64,000 bases of DNA from Acidihalobacter yilgarnensis (GTDB taxonomy: Bacteria; Pseudomonadota; Gammaproteobacteria; DSM-5130; Acidihalobacteraceae), in the NCBI RefSeq assembly GCF_001753245.1, contig NZ_CP017415.1:3094040-3158039 (forward strand), given 5' to 3'. Position numbers and translations under genes: made by a program. This document shows, piece after piece, positions 8,704 through 18,577 of this stretch; the stretch's first letter is position 1, and every line of letters starts with the position of its first letter. The notes under the pieces are model-generated. The model ran no database searches and was not told the DNA's origin. It saw only the letters and a program-made list of their open reading frames with translations.

Positions 8704-10506
8704 TCAGCCGCCCCAAAGCCGCGCGCGCAGCCCCGAAGCACGACGTACGCGGCGGGCGACGGCGGCGGCGGCGATCACCGGATCGGCCCACAGCTCCACG
8801 CGATGGCGGGCGCGGGTGATGCCGGTGTAGAGCAGCTCGCGGGTCAGCACGCGCACATCCTGGCGCGGCAGGATCAGCAGCACCTCGTCGAACTCCGAGC
8901 CCTGGCTTTTGTGTACGGTCATGGCGTAGACGGTTTCGTGCGCCGGCATACGGCCCGGATGCACGCGCTTGAGCCCGCCGTCTGCGCCCTCGAAGTACAC
9001 GCGCAGCTGGTCGTTTTCGTCCGGCCAGGTGATACCGACGTCGCCGTTGAAGAGTTCGAGGGTGTAGTCGTTGCCCTGCACCATCACCGGCCGGCCACGA
9101 TACCAGGGGCGATGCGTGTCGACGCCGAAGCGGCGGCGCACATGGCGCTCGACCAGCGCGTTGATTTCCGTCACGCCGAACGGCCCCTCGCGCAGCGCGC
9201 AGAGGATGCGCAGCCGGCCGAGCGCGGCCAGTGCCTCGGCGGGACCGGCGGCGCCGAACAGGGCCGACAGCGCCTCGTCCAGCCGCTCGCCCAGGCGTGG
9301 CTCCAGCGGCGCGGGCGGTGCCAGCGCGAGGTCCGGCCAGCCGGCGTCGAACTCGGCGAGCGCCGCGTCCGCGTCGCCGGCGTTCACCGCCCGCGCCAGC
9401 GCGGCGATGCCGCCCGCCTGCGCGAAGCGGTAGCTGTGTGCGAGCAAGGTCACGCTGTCGGCCATCGGCGAAGCCGCGCCGTCTTCCACCGGCACCGGCG
9501 CCTCGCCTGCGGTCTCGTCCAGCGCCACGCGCATCGTCTCCGAATAGCCCGACAGGGCGCCCTCACCGCAGATATCCGCGAGCACGGCGCCAGCCTCCAC
9601 CGAGGCGAGCTGGCCGCGGTCGCCAAGCAGGATCAGCCGCGCGTGCGGCGGCAGGGCGGCGAGCGCGCGGGCGAGCAGCGGCAGGTCCACCATCGAGGCT
9701 TCATCGATTACCAGCAGGTCGACGTGCAGCGGATTGTCCGCGTCGCGCCGCGGCTGGCTACGCCCCGGCACGATGCCGAGCAGGCGGTGCAGCGTGTGCG
9801 TGCGCTCGGGAATTGCCGCGCGCAGGTCTTCGCTCAGCGGCAGCTCGCGCTTGGCGGCCTGGATCGACTCGGCCAGCCGCGCGGCGGCCTTGCCGGTGGG
9901 CGCGGCCAGCGCCACGCGCAGCGTGGGCGTCTGTTCGAGCAGCAGCGCGAGGATGGCGGTGACGGTGCGCGTCTTGCCGGTGCCGGGGCCGCCCGAGATC
10001 ACCGCCAGCCGGCGTAGCACGGCGAGCGCGGCGGCGCGGCGCTGATCTGCCGCGGCGTCGTCCTCGCCGAGCAGCCGGCGCAGGCCGGCAGCGAGCCGCG
10101 CGCGATCCACGCCCTCTGCCCAATCCTCCGCGCGCCCGCGCAGGGCGGCGGCGAGCGCGGTCTCGAAGGCCCAGTAGCGCGCGAGGTAGAGCGTGTCGCC
10201 GTCGAGCACCAGCGGCGCGGTCGCGTCGGTCCCGACCGCTGGACAGGCGGAGAGCATCGCGCGCCATTCGGCGAGCAGCGGCAGACGCAGCGCGGGCAGC
10301 GCCTCGAAGGGCGACTGCCCGGCCCAGTCGGCAAGGTGCAGACACACATCGCCCTCGCCGGTCTGGTGGCTGGCGAGGGCCGCGGCGAACAGCACGCCGT
10401 CCGGCGCGTTGTCGGCAAGGTCGTCGATCAGACGCGCGAAGTGATCGTCCAGCGCGCGGATCAGGCCGAGCGCGGCGGCACGCTGCAAGGTCTCGCGTGC
10501 GCTCAT
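8704..10506 (-). CDS. recD: Exodeoxyribonuclease V subunit alpha (RecD)
   Basis: A 600-residue 5'-3' superfamily 1 helicase subunit of RecBCD, which processes double-strand breaks and loads RecA. The Walker A motif is GGPGTGKT (about residues 173-180), the Walker B-type segment is VIDEASMVDLPLL, and the C-terminal motif VHKSQGSEFDEVLLILP is typical of RecD. The length matches proteobacterial RecD. It is last in recC-recB-recD, and its ATG overlaps the recB stop (4-bp overlap), indicating translational coupling. The presence of RecD predicts a Chi-regulated enzyme rather than an AddAB type. Confidence 0.95.
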   Translation of the reverse strand: MSARETLQRAAALGLIRALDDHFARLIDDLADNAPDGVLFAAALASHQTGEGDVCLHLADWAGQSPFEALPALRLPLLAEWRAMLSACPAVGTDATAPLVLDGDTLYLARYWAFETALAAALRGRAEDWAEGVDRARLAAGLRRLLGEDDAAADQRRAAALAVLRRLAVISGGPGTGKTRTVTAILALLLEQTPTLRVALAAPTGKAAARLAESIQAAKRELPLSEDLRAAIPERTHTLHRLLGIVPGRSQPRRDADNPLHVDLLVIDEASMVDLPLLARALAALPPHARLILLGDRGQLASVEAGAVLADICGEGALSGYSETMRVALDETAGEAPVPVEDGAASPMADSVTLLAHSYRFAQAGGIAALARAVNAGDADAALAEFDAGWPDLALAPPAPLEPRLGERLDEALSALFGAAGPAEALAALGRLRILCALREGPFGVTEINALVERHVRRRFGVDTHRPWYRGRPVMVQGNDYTLELFNGDVGITWPDENDQLRVYFEGADGGLKRVHPGRMPAHETVYAMTVHKSQGSEFDEVLLILPRQDVRVLTRELLYTGITRARHRVELWADPVIAAAAVARRVRRASGLRARLWGG

Positions 10507-13500
10507 GCCCCGCCCGCCTCGCCGGTGAACAGGGCGTCCAGCGCGTCGATCAGCCCGGACTCGGGGCGGTCGTGGTATACGCCGAGGCGTGGGCCGTCGG
10601 CCGGGCGCATGCCGCGCAGGAAGAGATAGAACACGCCGCCGAAATCGCGTGCGTAGTCGTAGCCCGGCAGGCGGGCGCGCAGGTGCCGGTGCAGGGCCAC
10701 GCAGTAAATGAGGTACTGCAGGTCGTAGCGGTGCTCGCGCATGGCCTCGGCGAGATTCCCCTGTGCGTAATCTTCGGCGCGGTCGCCGAGATGATTGGAC
10801 TTGTAGTCGGCGAGGTAGTAGCGCCCGTCGCGGCGGAACACGAGGTCGATGAAGCCCTTCATCATGCCGCGCAGCGGATTGAAGCTCAGCCCCGCGCCAT
10901 CAAGCGCGAGCGAACCACGGCGCGCCAGCAACGTGTTGAGCGCGCGCGACGACAGCGGTGCGAAGGGATAATAGAAGGCCAGCTCGTCGCGGCGATCCGT
11001 GCGGGCGATGTCGCGCAGACGCAAACCGGCATCGTCGAGCGGAGTGTCCAGCACCTGGCGGACCAAGGCCTCGATGGCTGGCTGCCAATCCGCCGCGAAG
11101 CCGTGCAGCTGCAAGCCTGCACGCACGGCCTGGGCCAGTATTTCGCCCTGCGCCTGCGGAAAATCCAGCCTTTCCAGCAAGGCATGCAGGAACAAGCCCG
11201 CGCGCGCGCCGCGCGGAAAGGCAAAAGCATCGCGAACGGTGCGCGCGGGCGGGTTCGATGAGACCTCATCCAGCGCCACGGCATCATAGTCCGGCAACTC
11301 GGGCCGCGTGCCGTGGTCAGCGACGAGCCCGGAGTAACTGGTCACGCGCCACCCGGCATCGACACGACCGGCGAAGCGCCGCGCGCGCCGCACCGCGGCA
11401 TCCACCGGCGGCAACGGCACCGCGCGATCTGATGGCAATTCGCGCAATTCGAGGCGTTCGCCGCCTGCGTTGAGCCGGAACAAGTCGGCGCGAATCGCGG
11501 CCTCGTCCTGCCCGATCATGCCGACCCCGCCGTGTAGCAGCCAGGCAAGCGCGGACTGCTCGGCGCCGGCCACCGCCCCCCAGCTCAGATAGAGGCGCTG
11601 GCGGGCACGGGTGAGCGCGACGTAGAGCAGGCGCAGATCCTCCGCCAGACGTTCCTGCTCGGCGCGCTTTGCATGCGCTACCCGCGCCTCGCTGCCGAGA
11701 TCGGCGCACAGCGTCTCATCCTCTTGCGCGTGAAACAGAAAGGGTTTGCCGTCATCGTTGGCCTTGTCCGGATCGATGGCGCGCACACGCCAGGGAAACG
11801 GCAGGAATACCAGCGGGTATTCCAGGCCCTTGGAGGCGTGGATCGTAACCACCTGCACCAGCGACTCGTCGCTTTCCAGACGCAGCTGCTGGGCCTCGTC
11901 CTCGCCGTCCGGATCGGCAATGCGCGCATCCAGCCAGCGCAGCAGAGACTCGAAACCACTGCGCTCGCCCGCGGCCACCGCGAGCAGTTCGCCGAGCTGC
12001 AGCAGATTGGTCATGCGCCGCTCGCCGTCGGGCTCGGCCAGGAGCCGGTGCGCGATGGCGCAATCGCCGAGCAACTGCGTGAACATCGCCATGAAGCCAT
12101 GCTCGCGCCAGTGCATCTGTGCGCGCTGGAAGTGTCCGAGCCACGACTCCCAGGTGGCCTCGTCGTGGTTGAGTGCCTCCAGCGCCGTTGCATTGGCGCC
12201 GATCAGATCGGTGGCCAGCGCCGCACGCAGGGCGCGGGCGTCACCGGGTTCGGCCACGGCACGCAGCAGGCGACGCAAGGCCTCGGCCTCCGCCGTGGCA
12301 AAAATGCTGTCGCGCGTCAGGAATACGCTGGCAATGCCCGCGTGCGCCAGCGCCGTGCGCACGATGCGTGCCTCGACGCGGTCGCGTACCAGCACCGCAA
12401 GGTCGCGTGCGACCAGCGGCCTGTCGCCCAGACACGCATCGCCCGCCTCCGCGCAGGCCAGCAGACGGGCGATCTCGTGGGCACAGGCGGCGGCCACCGA
12501 GGGCATGAGCGCGCTGGGGCGTGGCGGCTTGGCGTCGTGCCCCAGCCACCAACACATCAATGGCGGCGGCGCCACGCCATTGAGCAGTAGCGGCGTCGCA
12601 TCGGCCGTGATCGAGGCCTGCACGGGATGGAACCCGATCTCCTCGAACACGAACGGGCGCTCACATGCACCGAACAGGCGGTTAATGGCGTCGATCAGCG
12701 CGCTACCGGAACGCCAGTTGGTCGTGAGGGTGTAGGCATGCTCCCCCGCTTCGCGCTGGGCCTTGAAGTAGGCAAAGATATCGGCACCACGGAAGCCATA
12801 GATGGCCTGCTTGGGGTCGCCGATCATGAACAGGGCATTGGCGCGCGCACATTCCGCGCGCTCACCGCTTGCCGGTTGAGTGGATGCCGTTTCCGCGGGC
12901 TGCGCGGCATCCGCCACGGCGTACACGGCACTAAAGATACGGTACTGCAGCGGATCGGTGTCCTGGAATTCATCGATCATGGCGATGGGGAAACGGGCGC
13001 GGATGCGTTCGGCCAGGGCCGCGCCGTCCTCCCCCGACAGCACCGCATCGAGCTGACTCAGCAGGTCGTCGTAGGCCAGCAGGCGGCGAGCCCGCTTGTG
13101 CGTCGCAACCGCCTCTCGCGTGAAGCACACGGCCTCGCGGAGCAGCACCGCACGGCGCGCACGGGCCAGTCTCGGCGCCAATGCTTCGAGTTCCGCGCAC
13201 AGATCGAACAACGGACCGGATGGGGTGTCGTGGCCCTTCTTGGTCGCCAGCGTCAACTTGGCCGGGGTGAACAGATCAATCCGTTCGGGCAGTTCGCCCT
13301 GCGATGGATTGCCGCCCAACCAATCGGCGAGGGCATCGATGGCCCGCATCACGCTGGCGGCACGGTAGCGGTTGCGGTTGAGCGCGGGACTGGCCCGCAG
13401 CTGCTCGCACGCGGCCTCTCCTTCTGCGGCCCAGGCATCGATCAGGCCTGTGCGCAGCGTCGCCCAACGGGTGGCCAAGGTCTGCACGATGTCCGCAATG

Positions 13501-14135
13501 TCTTCCGGCAACAGGCGAGCGGCATCGCGCCCCAGCAAGGCTGCAATCTGCCGATACAGGCCCTCCGGCGTACCCCATTCGGCAGAGGCCCAGGCAACGT
13601 CATCCTCTGGCGCACCGTAGAAGCGACGGCGCCAGAAATCCTCGACCGCCGCGCGGCGCAGGTTCTGCTCGTCGCCCAACAGCTCGGCCTCGAAGGGCGC
13701 GCCGCTCTCGAAGGCATGGTCGGTGAGCATGCGCTGGGCGAAACCGTGAATGGTATAGACCGCCGCTTCGTCCATATGCGTAAGCGCGGCGTCGAGCAGC
13801 GCCGTCGCGGCGGCGGCGTCGAGGCGCGTCCCCTGCGCCACGACGCCGCTCGTGGCGCGCAGCACGAGGCTGCCCAGATCGCCGTCGTCGCAAACCGCGC
13901 CGCTCAGGAGTCGCTGACGGGCCTCGTGCAGGCGAGCCCGGATGCGTGCGCGCAACTCCTGCGTGGCGGCCTTGGTGAAGGTCACCACCAGGATCTGGGG
14001 CACCGGCAGCTGACATTCCAGCACCAGACGCAGGTAGAGATTGGCGATGGTGTAGGTCTTGCCCGTGCCCGCGCTGGCCTCGATGAGCTGTACGCCCTGC
14101 AGGGGAAAGGTCTGCGTATCCAGCGGCCGCATCAT
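10503..14135 (-). CDS. recB: Exodeoxyribonuclease V subunit beta (RecB)
   Basis: A 1210-residue 3'-5' helicase and nuclease subunit of RecBCD. The N-terminus carries the variant Walker A ASAGTGKTYTIANLYLRLV (about residues 20-38), and MIDEFQDTDPLQYRIF is the DExx motif. VVTIHASKGLEYPLVFLPF is helicase motif V, and GFIDLVFRRDGRYYLADYKS near residue 1085 is the nuclease active site with its Asp and Lys. All catalytic elements are present. The gene overlaps both neighbours by 4 bp, so the three subunits are coupled in translation. Length is normal. Confidence 0.96.
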   Translation of the reverse strand: MMRPLDTQTFPLQGVQLIEASAGTGKTYTIANLYLRLVLECQLPVPQILVVTFTKAATQELRARIRARLHEARQRLLSGAVCDDGDLGSLVLRATSGVVAQGTRLDAAAATALLDAALTHMDEAAVYTIHGFAQRMLTDHAFESGAPFEAELLGDEQNLRRAAVEDFWRRRFYGAPEDDVAWASAEWGTPEGLYRQIAALLGRDAARLLPEDIADIVQTLATRWATLRTGLIDAWAAEGEAACEQLRASPALNRNRYRAASVMRAIDALADWLGGNPSQGELPERIDLFTPAKLTLATKKGHDTPSGPLFDLCAELEALAPRLARARRAVLLREAVCFTREAVATHKRARRLLAYDDLLSQLDAVLSGEDGAALAERIRARFPIAMIDEFQDTDPLQYRIFSAVYAVADAAQPAETASTQPASGERAECARANALFMIGDPKQAIYGFRGADIFAYFKAQREAGEHAYTLTTNWRSGSALIDAINRLFGACERPFVFEEIGFHPVQASITADATPLLLNGVAPPPLMCWWLGHDAKPPRPSALMPSVAAACAHEIARLLACAEAGDACLGDRPLVARDLAVLVRDRVEARIVRTALAHAGIASVFLTRDSIFATAEAEALRRLLRAVAEPGDARALRAALATDLIGANATALEALNHDEATWESWLGHFQRAQMHWREHGFMAMFTQLLGDCAIAHRLLAEPDGERRMTNLLQLGELLAVAAGERSGFESLLRWLDARIADPDGEDEAQQLRLESDESLVQVVTIHASKGLEYPLVFLPFPWRVRAIDPDKANDDGKPFLFHAQEDETLCADLGSEARVAHAKRAEQERLAEDLRLLYVALTRARQRLYLSWGAVAGAEQSALAWLLHGGVGMIGQDEAAIRADLFRLNAGGERLELRELPSDRAVPLPPVDAAVRRARRFAGRVDAGWRVTSYSGLVADHGTRPELPDYDAVALDEVSSNPPARTVRDAFAFPRGARAGLFLHALLERLDFPQAQGEILAQAVRAGLQLHGFAADWQPAIEALVRQVLDTPLDDAGLRLRDIARTDRRDELAFYYPFAPLSSRALNTLLARRGSLALDGAGLSFNPLRGMMKGFIDLVFRRDGRYYLADYKSNHLGDRAEDYAQGNLAEAMREHRYDLQYLIYCVALHRHLRARLPGYDYARDFGGVFYLFLRGMRPADGPRLGVYHDRPESGLIDALDALFTGEAGGA

Positions 14136-17100
14136 GCGCCGTCCTCCGACTCGGCCAGCAGCAGCGGTTCATAGACACGCCGCGCCAGCTCGGCGAAGTC
14201 TGCGCCCAGTAGTGGATCGCGCCCGCGGAAGGCCAGCTGATTGTAGGCATCGTCGCCGTCGCCGGCGGCAAAGTCACTGCCGCGCCAGACCTTTTCGGCC
14301 GCCATCCGCGCCTCACTCGCATCCTCGCCCCGACGCAGCAGGCGCTCGGCGTAAACCTGACTGGTCTCGGGAAAGAACGGCAGCGGCGCGCACCAACCCG
14401 CACGGAACAGATCAACCAGATCGGCCAGCCGATCAACGGCGTCCGCCACCGGACCGAGACGCAACATTCGGTCCTCGGCGCGAAACACACTGACCGGCTC
14501 GACGCCGGATGGCACCAGCGCATTGAGCACCAGGTGCTCCAGCCACAAGCGCAGGCGATCCTGCGCGCGCAACTTGCCCGGTCGGTAACGCAGCAGGCCG
14601 CCAGCACCGACGCCACGCACCCAACCGCGCAAGCGACAGTCGCCGAACACGCGATCCAGCTCTAGGGTCTCGCTCGGCGCCTCCGCGCCGAGCGTGCGCA
14701 ACGCATCGGCGAAGGCCGGTACAGCCTCGACGGCGTGCGCGAAGGCCTGCTCGCCGAAACCGGCGCTGGGCAGGCTGCCGTCCGCCAGCGCGCGTGCGCG
14801 CAGCTCGCCGGCCTCGTGCCCGGACAGCGCCAGCGCCAGCGCCTGGCTCTTGAGCTGCCAGGCCCCCAGGTGATCCAGCGCGAAGGCCTCGCTGTCTTCC
14901 GCTTGCGCGTCGTATTCGCGCAGGTAGATACCGAGGCGCCGTTCGAGTAGGTAACGTGCGGGGTGTACGAGAAACACGGCGAGTTCGCCCAGCTCCAGCT
15001 CACGCCAGGGGAGCGCCCCATCCGCCACCGGCTCCGGCAACGGCTCGCCGAGGAAGGCACCGATGCCGGCATGTGCCGAGGCCGGCAGCCACTCGGCGGC
15101 GTAGCTGAACAGGCGCTCGTCGTCGGTGAAATAACGCGGGCTGAAGGGCTGCAGCGGGTGCTCGACCACCACGCACGGGCGCACCGCTCCCCCGTCGGGC
15201 GCACGGAATCCCCGTTCAATGGTTTCCAGCAACTCGCCGAGCAGTACCGAGGGCACGCGCTCGGCGTTGCTGCGGATGTCGCGCCCGACGTAGCTGACGT
15301 AAAACACCTCGCGCGCCGACAGCAACGCCTCCAGGAACAGGTAGCGATCGTCCTCGCGTCGCGAGCGGTCGCCCCGTTGCGGTTGCTCGGCGATCAGATC
15401 GAAACCCAGCGGGCGCTGCACACGCGGATAGTCGCCATCGTTCATGCCCAGCAGGCAAACCACGCGGAACGGGATACTGCGCATGGGCACCATGTTGCAG
15501 AAGCTGACCCGACCGTCGAGGAAGGCCTGCCCGCCGTGCGCATCTTCAAGCCGTCCGCGCAGATGATCACGCACCACCGCCAGCTCGATGTCCTCGGCGA
15601 AGCCGGCCACTTGGCAATGCCCGCGTAAGGTCTCCAGCACCTCACGCACCTGCTGCAGGAAGCGCGTCTCGTCTTCGTCAGGAAGGAGGCAATCGTCGAG
15701 CAACGCACCGAGCGTATCCGCCCAGGCGGCGGCAGTACGCGGCTGGGCAAGGCGTGTGCGCCAGGCACCGAGGCGTTCGATAAAATCGGCTAGCAGGCCA
15801 AGGTCTCTCGCCTCATTGCCCTCAATGTCCGTATAGGGAGCGATGCCGGCGAACAACCGCCCTTCGTTCGGGGGCATCGCATAGCCCAAGAGCAGGCGGC
15901 GCAGGCCGAAGGCCCAGCTCGCCGCATCCTCGGCCGGCAACCCCAGCTCGGCGCGCATGCCTGCATCGAGCCCCCAGCGGATATTGGCCTCGCGCACCCA
16001 GCGGCGCACGCGCTCCAGCCCGCCGTCGTCCAAGCCCAGGCGGCGCATAACGACGGCATCTTCCAGCAACGTCAGGACTTCGGAGACGGTCAGACGACTT
16101 TGCGGCAATGCCAACAGCGTCGCCAGGGTCGCCGCCAGCGGCGATTCGGCGGCCGCATGACGGTCGGCGATGGACCAGGGGATATGGCGCTCGGGCGGCG
16201 CCGCGCCGAACACGGCCTCGACGTAGGGTGCATAGGCGTCGATGTCCGGCGCCATGACCACGATGTCGCGCGGTGTCAGCCCCTCGCAGTCCTCGAACAG
16301 TGCCAGCAGGCGGTCGTGCAGTATCTGCACCTCGCGCATCGGGCCGTGCGCGCTGTGCACCTGCACGGAGCGATCTTCCGGCGCGAGCGGCAGCGGCGGT
16401 TGTTCGCCCTCGCCGTCCCCGCGCGTCTGCAACAAAAGAATATCGAGCTGCAGCAAGCCGAGCAGGTCGAGCCGTTCGGGTGGAGCGTAACGCTCGTGAT
16501 CCTCGCTCGCACCGGCGTGCAGCAGGTCGACCAGGTCGCGCCCTTGCTGGCCCAACGAGGCAAGCAGAGGATTGCCGACGCTCAGATGATCGGCCTCGTC
16601 CGTGCGGCCAAGCCGCGCGCGCCGGGCGCGCAGCCTGGCAAGCATGCGCTCGTCAACGATGTCGCCCCAGTAGTTCAGCGAGGGGTTGAGCACGAACAGG
16701 TGCACGTCGATGACCTCGGCGATCGCGCGCAACACTTCGATATAGGCCGGTGGAATCGCGGTCAAACCGAATAACGACACGCGTGCCGGCAGATCGCCAC
16801 GGCGCAGCGCGCCGGTACGCGCACGCTCGCCAAACGCCGCATACAAGCGGGCGCGGTGGCTCGGACGCCCGCCCGCGCATAACGTGCGCCACAGCCGCGC
16901 CTGCCAGTGGTCTTCCTCGCCGGCCTCCCAGGCGAGCACCCGCTCGGCGCGGAACACCAGATACTGGTCGAACAGGTCGGCAATGCGGCACGCGAGCTGG
17001 TAACGGCGCAGCGGTTCGTCGGCCCCGCGCAGGTAGTGGCGCAACGGCGCATAGGCGGGGTCTTCGAGCTGCGCCGGCAATAACGTCATCAGCCGCCACA

Positions 17101-17371
17101 GCAGCACCTCGCGGTCGAGCGGCGACTGTTCGGGCACCGCATCGAGCTGACCGGCGTAGAGACGCCAGACGAAGGTGGCGAGCAACGGAAATTCAAGATT
17201 GGCTGCCACACCCGTGCGCTCGGCCAAGCCCAGTGCCAACCAGCGCGCCATACCCGGATTTTGCACCACCACCTGCTCCGCCTCGAACGGGTCGGCCGGC
17301 GCCTCGCCGCAGACATCCGCCAGCGCGTCGAGCAGCCATTCCATGCGGTTGCTGTGGTGGATATGGAACAT
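14132..17371 (-). CDS. recC: Exodeoxyribonuclease V subunit gamma (RecC)
   Basis: A 1079-residue RecC, the subunit that splits the strands and recognises Chi in the RecBCD complex. It begins MFHIHHSNRMEWLLDALADV and has the family stretches VVQNPGMARWLALGLAERTG (about residues 35-54) and FPLLATFVWRLY. Dead helicase folds follow, as is usual for RecC, and the C-terminus has the degenerate nuclease-like region. It is first in the operon, and the recB ATG overlaps its stop. A promoter should lie in the short gap between recC and the divergent mscS gene. Confidence 0.95.
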   Translation of the reverse strand: MFHIHHSNRMEWLLDALADVCGEAPADPFEAEQVVVQNPGMARWLALGLAERTGVAANLEFPLLATFVWRLYAGQLDAVPEQSPLDREVLLWRLMTLLPAQLEDPAYAPLRHYLRGADEPLRRYQLACRIADLFDQYLVFRAERVLAWEAGEEDHWQARLWRTLCAGGRPSHRARLYAAFGERARTGALRRGDLPARVSLFGLTAIPPAYIEVLRAIAEVIDVHLFVLNPSLNYWGDIVDERMLARLRARRARLGRTDEADHLSVGNPLLASLGQQGRDLVDLLHAGASEDHERYAPPERLDLLGLLQLDILLLQTRGDGEGEQPPLPLAPEDRSVQVHSAHGPMREVQILHDRLLALFEDCEGLTPRDIVVMAPDIDAYAPYVEAVFGAAPPERHIPWSIADRHAAAESPLAATLATLLALPQSRLTVSEVLTLLEDAVVMRRLGLDDGGLERVRRWVREANIRWGLDAGMRAELGLPAEDAASWAFGLRRLLLGYAMPPNEGRLFAGIAPYTDIEGNEARDLGLLADFIERLGAWRTRLAQPRTAAAWADTLGALLDDCLLPDEDETRFLQQVREVLETLRGHCQVAGFAEDIELAVVRDHLRGRLEDAHGGQAFLDGRVSFCNMVPMRSIPFRVVCLLGMNDGDYPRVQRPLGFDLIAEQPQRGDRSRREDDRYLFLEALLSAREVFYVSYVGRDIRSNAERVPSVLLGELLETIERGFRAPDGGAVRPCVVVEHPLQPFSPRYFTDDERLFSYAAEWLPASAHAGIGAFLGEPLPEPVADGALPWRELELGELAVFLVHPARYLLERRLGIYLREYDAQAEDSEAFALDHLGAWQLKSQALALALSGHEAGELRARALADGSLPSAGFGEQAFAHAVEAVPAFADALRTLGAEAPSETLELDRVFGDCRLRGWVRGVGAGGLLRYRPGKLRAQDRLRLWLEHLVLNALVPSGVEPVSVFRAEDRMLRLGPVADAVDRLADLVDLFRAGWCAPLPFFPETSQVYAERLLRRGEDASEARMAAEKVWRGSDFAAGDGDDAYNQLAFRGRDPLLGADFAELARRVYEPLLLAESEDGA

Positions 17372-17479
17372 GCGGCACAGTCTTCCGTAGTATGGGTGCC
17401 GTCGGCAACCGCCATTGATGCGCGACTACACTAGGAACTCGACGTCACGTCAATCCACACATTCCAAGGGCCACACACC

Positions 17480-18337
17480 ATGAACCAGCTGCTCGACCCC
17501 GGCAAGCTCGACTGGCATCAATTACTGCAGGCCTACGCCATTCCGTGGGGCATCAAGCTCCTGATGGCGCTGGCCGTGCTCGCGATCGGCCTCTGGTTGG
17601 CCGGTACGATCACGCATCTGATCGGCAAGGCATTCGCCAAGGCGCGCATGGACGCCATGTTGGTGCGCTTTCTGGAGTCCATCACCAAGGCGTTTCTGCA
17701 AGTAGTGGTGGTCATCGCGGCCCTGGGTCAGCTCGGCGTACAAACCACCTCGCTGATCGCCATTCTCGGCGCCGCCGGTCTGGCCGTCGGCCTCGCCCTG
17801 CAGAACTCTCTGTCGAACTTCGCCGCCGGCGTGCTGCTGCTGGTATTCAAGCCCTTCAAGTCGGGCGACTTCGTCGAGGCCGGTGGGGTACTCGGCGTGG
17901 TCGAGCACGTACGCGTGTTCAACTCGGTGATGCGTACGCCGGACAACCGCGAGATCACCGTGCCCAACGGCAAGATCTACAACGACGTGATCACCAACTA
18001 TTCCGCACGCGACACCCGCCGCATCGACCTCGTGGTGGGCATCAGCTACGACGCCGACATCCGCAAGGCCAAGGCGATCGTCGAGGCGATCCTGGCCGAG
18101 GACGCGCGCGTCCTCAAGGAGCCGGCCGCCACCTGCGGCGTGATGGATCTGGCCGACAGCAGCGTGAACCTCTACATCCGCCCCTGGGTCGCCTCCGCCG
18201 ACTACTGGAACGCGCGCTGCGACCTGCTGGAGGCGATCAAGCTGCGTTTCGACGCCAGCGGCATCGGCATTCCCTACCCGCAGATGGACGTGCACCTGCA
18301 GCAGGCCAAAGCTGAGACCGAGACCGAGGCCGCCTGA
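17480..18337 (+). CDS. mscS: Small-conductance mechanosensitive channel, MscS family
   Basis: A 285-residue MscS-type channel, the usual size for the short form. Three membrane helices span about residues 22-45, 68-92 and 95-130. The third, pore-lining helix carries the Gly/Ala-rich AILGAAGLAVGLALQNSLSNFAAG, followed by FKPFKSGDFVEAGGVLGVV and the beta-domain marker VPNGKIYNDVITNYSA. It releases solutes across the inner membrane upon hypo-osmotic shock, which fits an organism that stores sucrose as a compatible solute. It is divergent from recC. The ATG follows AAGGGCCACACACC, a modest Shine-Dalgarno sequence. Confidence 0.92.
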   Translation: MNQLLDPGKLDWHQLLQAYAIPWGIKLLMALAVLAIGLWLAGTITHLIGKAFAKARMDAMLVRFLESITKAFLQVVVVIAALGQLGVQTTSLIAILGAAGLAVGLALQNSLSNFAAGVLLLVFKPFKSGDFVEAGGVLGVVEHVRVFNSVMRTPDNREITVPNGKIYNDVITNYSARDTRRIDLVVGISYDADIRKAKAIVEAILAEDARVLKEPAATCGVMDLADSSVNLYIRPWVASADYWNARCDLLEAIKLRFDASGIGIPYPQMDVHLQQAKAETETEAA

Positions 18338-18577
18338 AAGACCTTGCCGGGTGCCCGCCCCCGACAGCGGGGACGGCACCAAGACGAGCGGATCACCGTC
18401 TGGGCAACGCACCTACGGCGACACCGAAGTCTCGACCGCCACGCCATTTCGTGGTTCGCCGCCACATCCCCGACATTAACGCTTCATTACATCCACACCC
18501 TGCGCAGGAACCCTGTCCGCACCATTCGGTCTGCTGATTACCGACGCCTGCCCGCGCGCCGGACAGGACCCTCAACC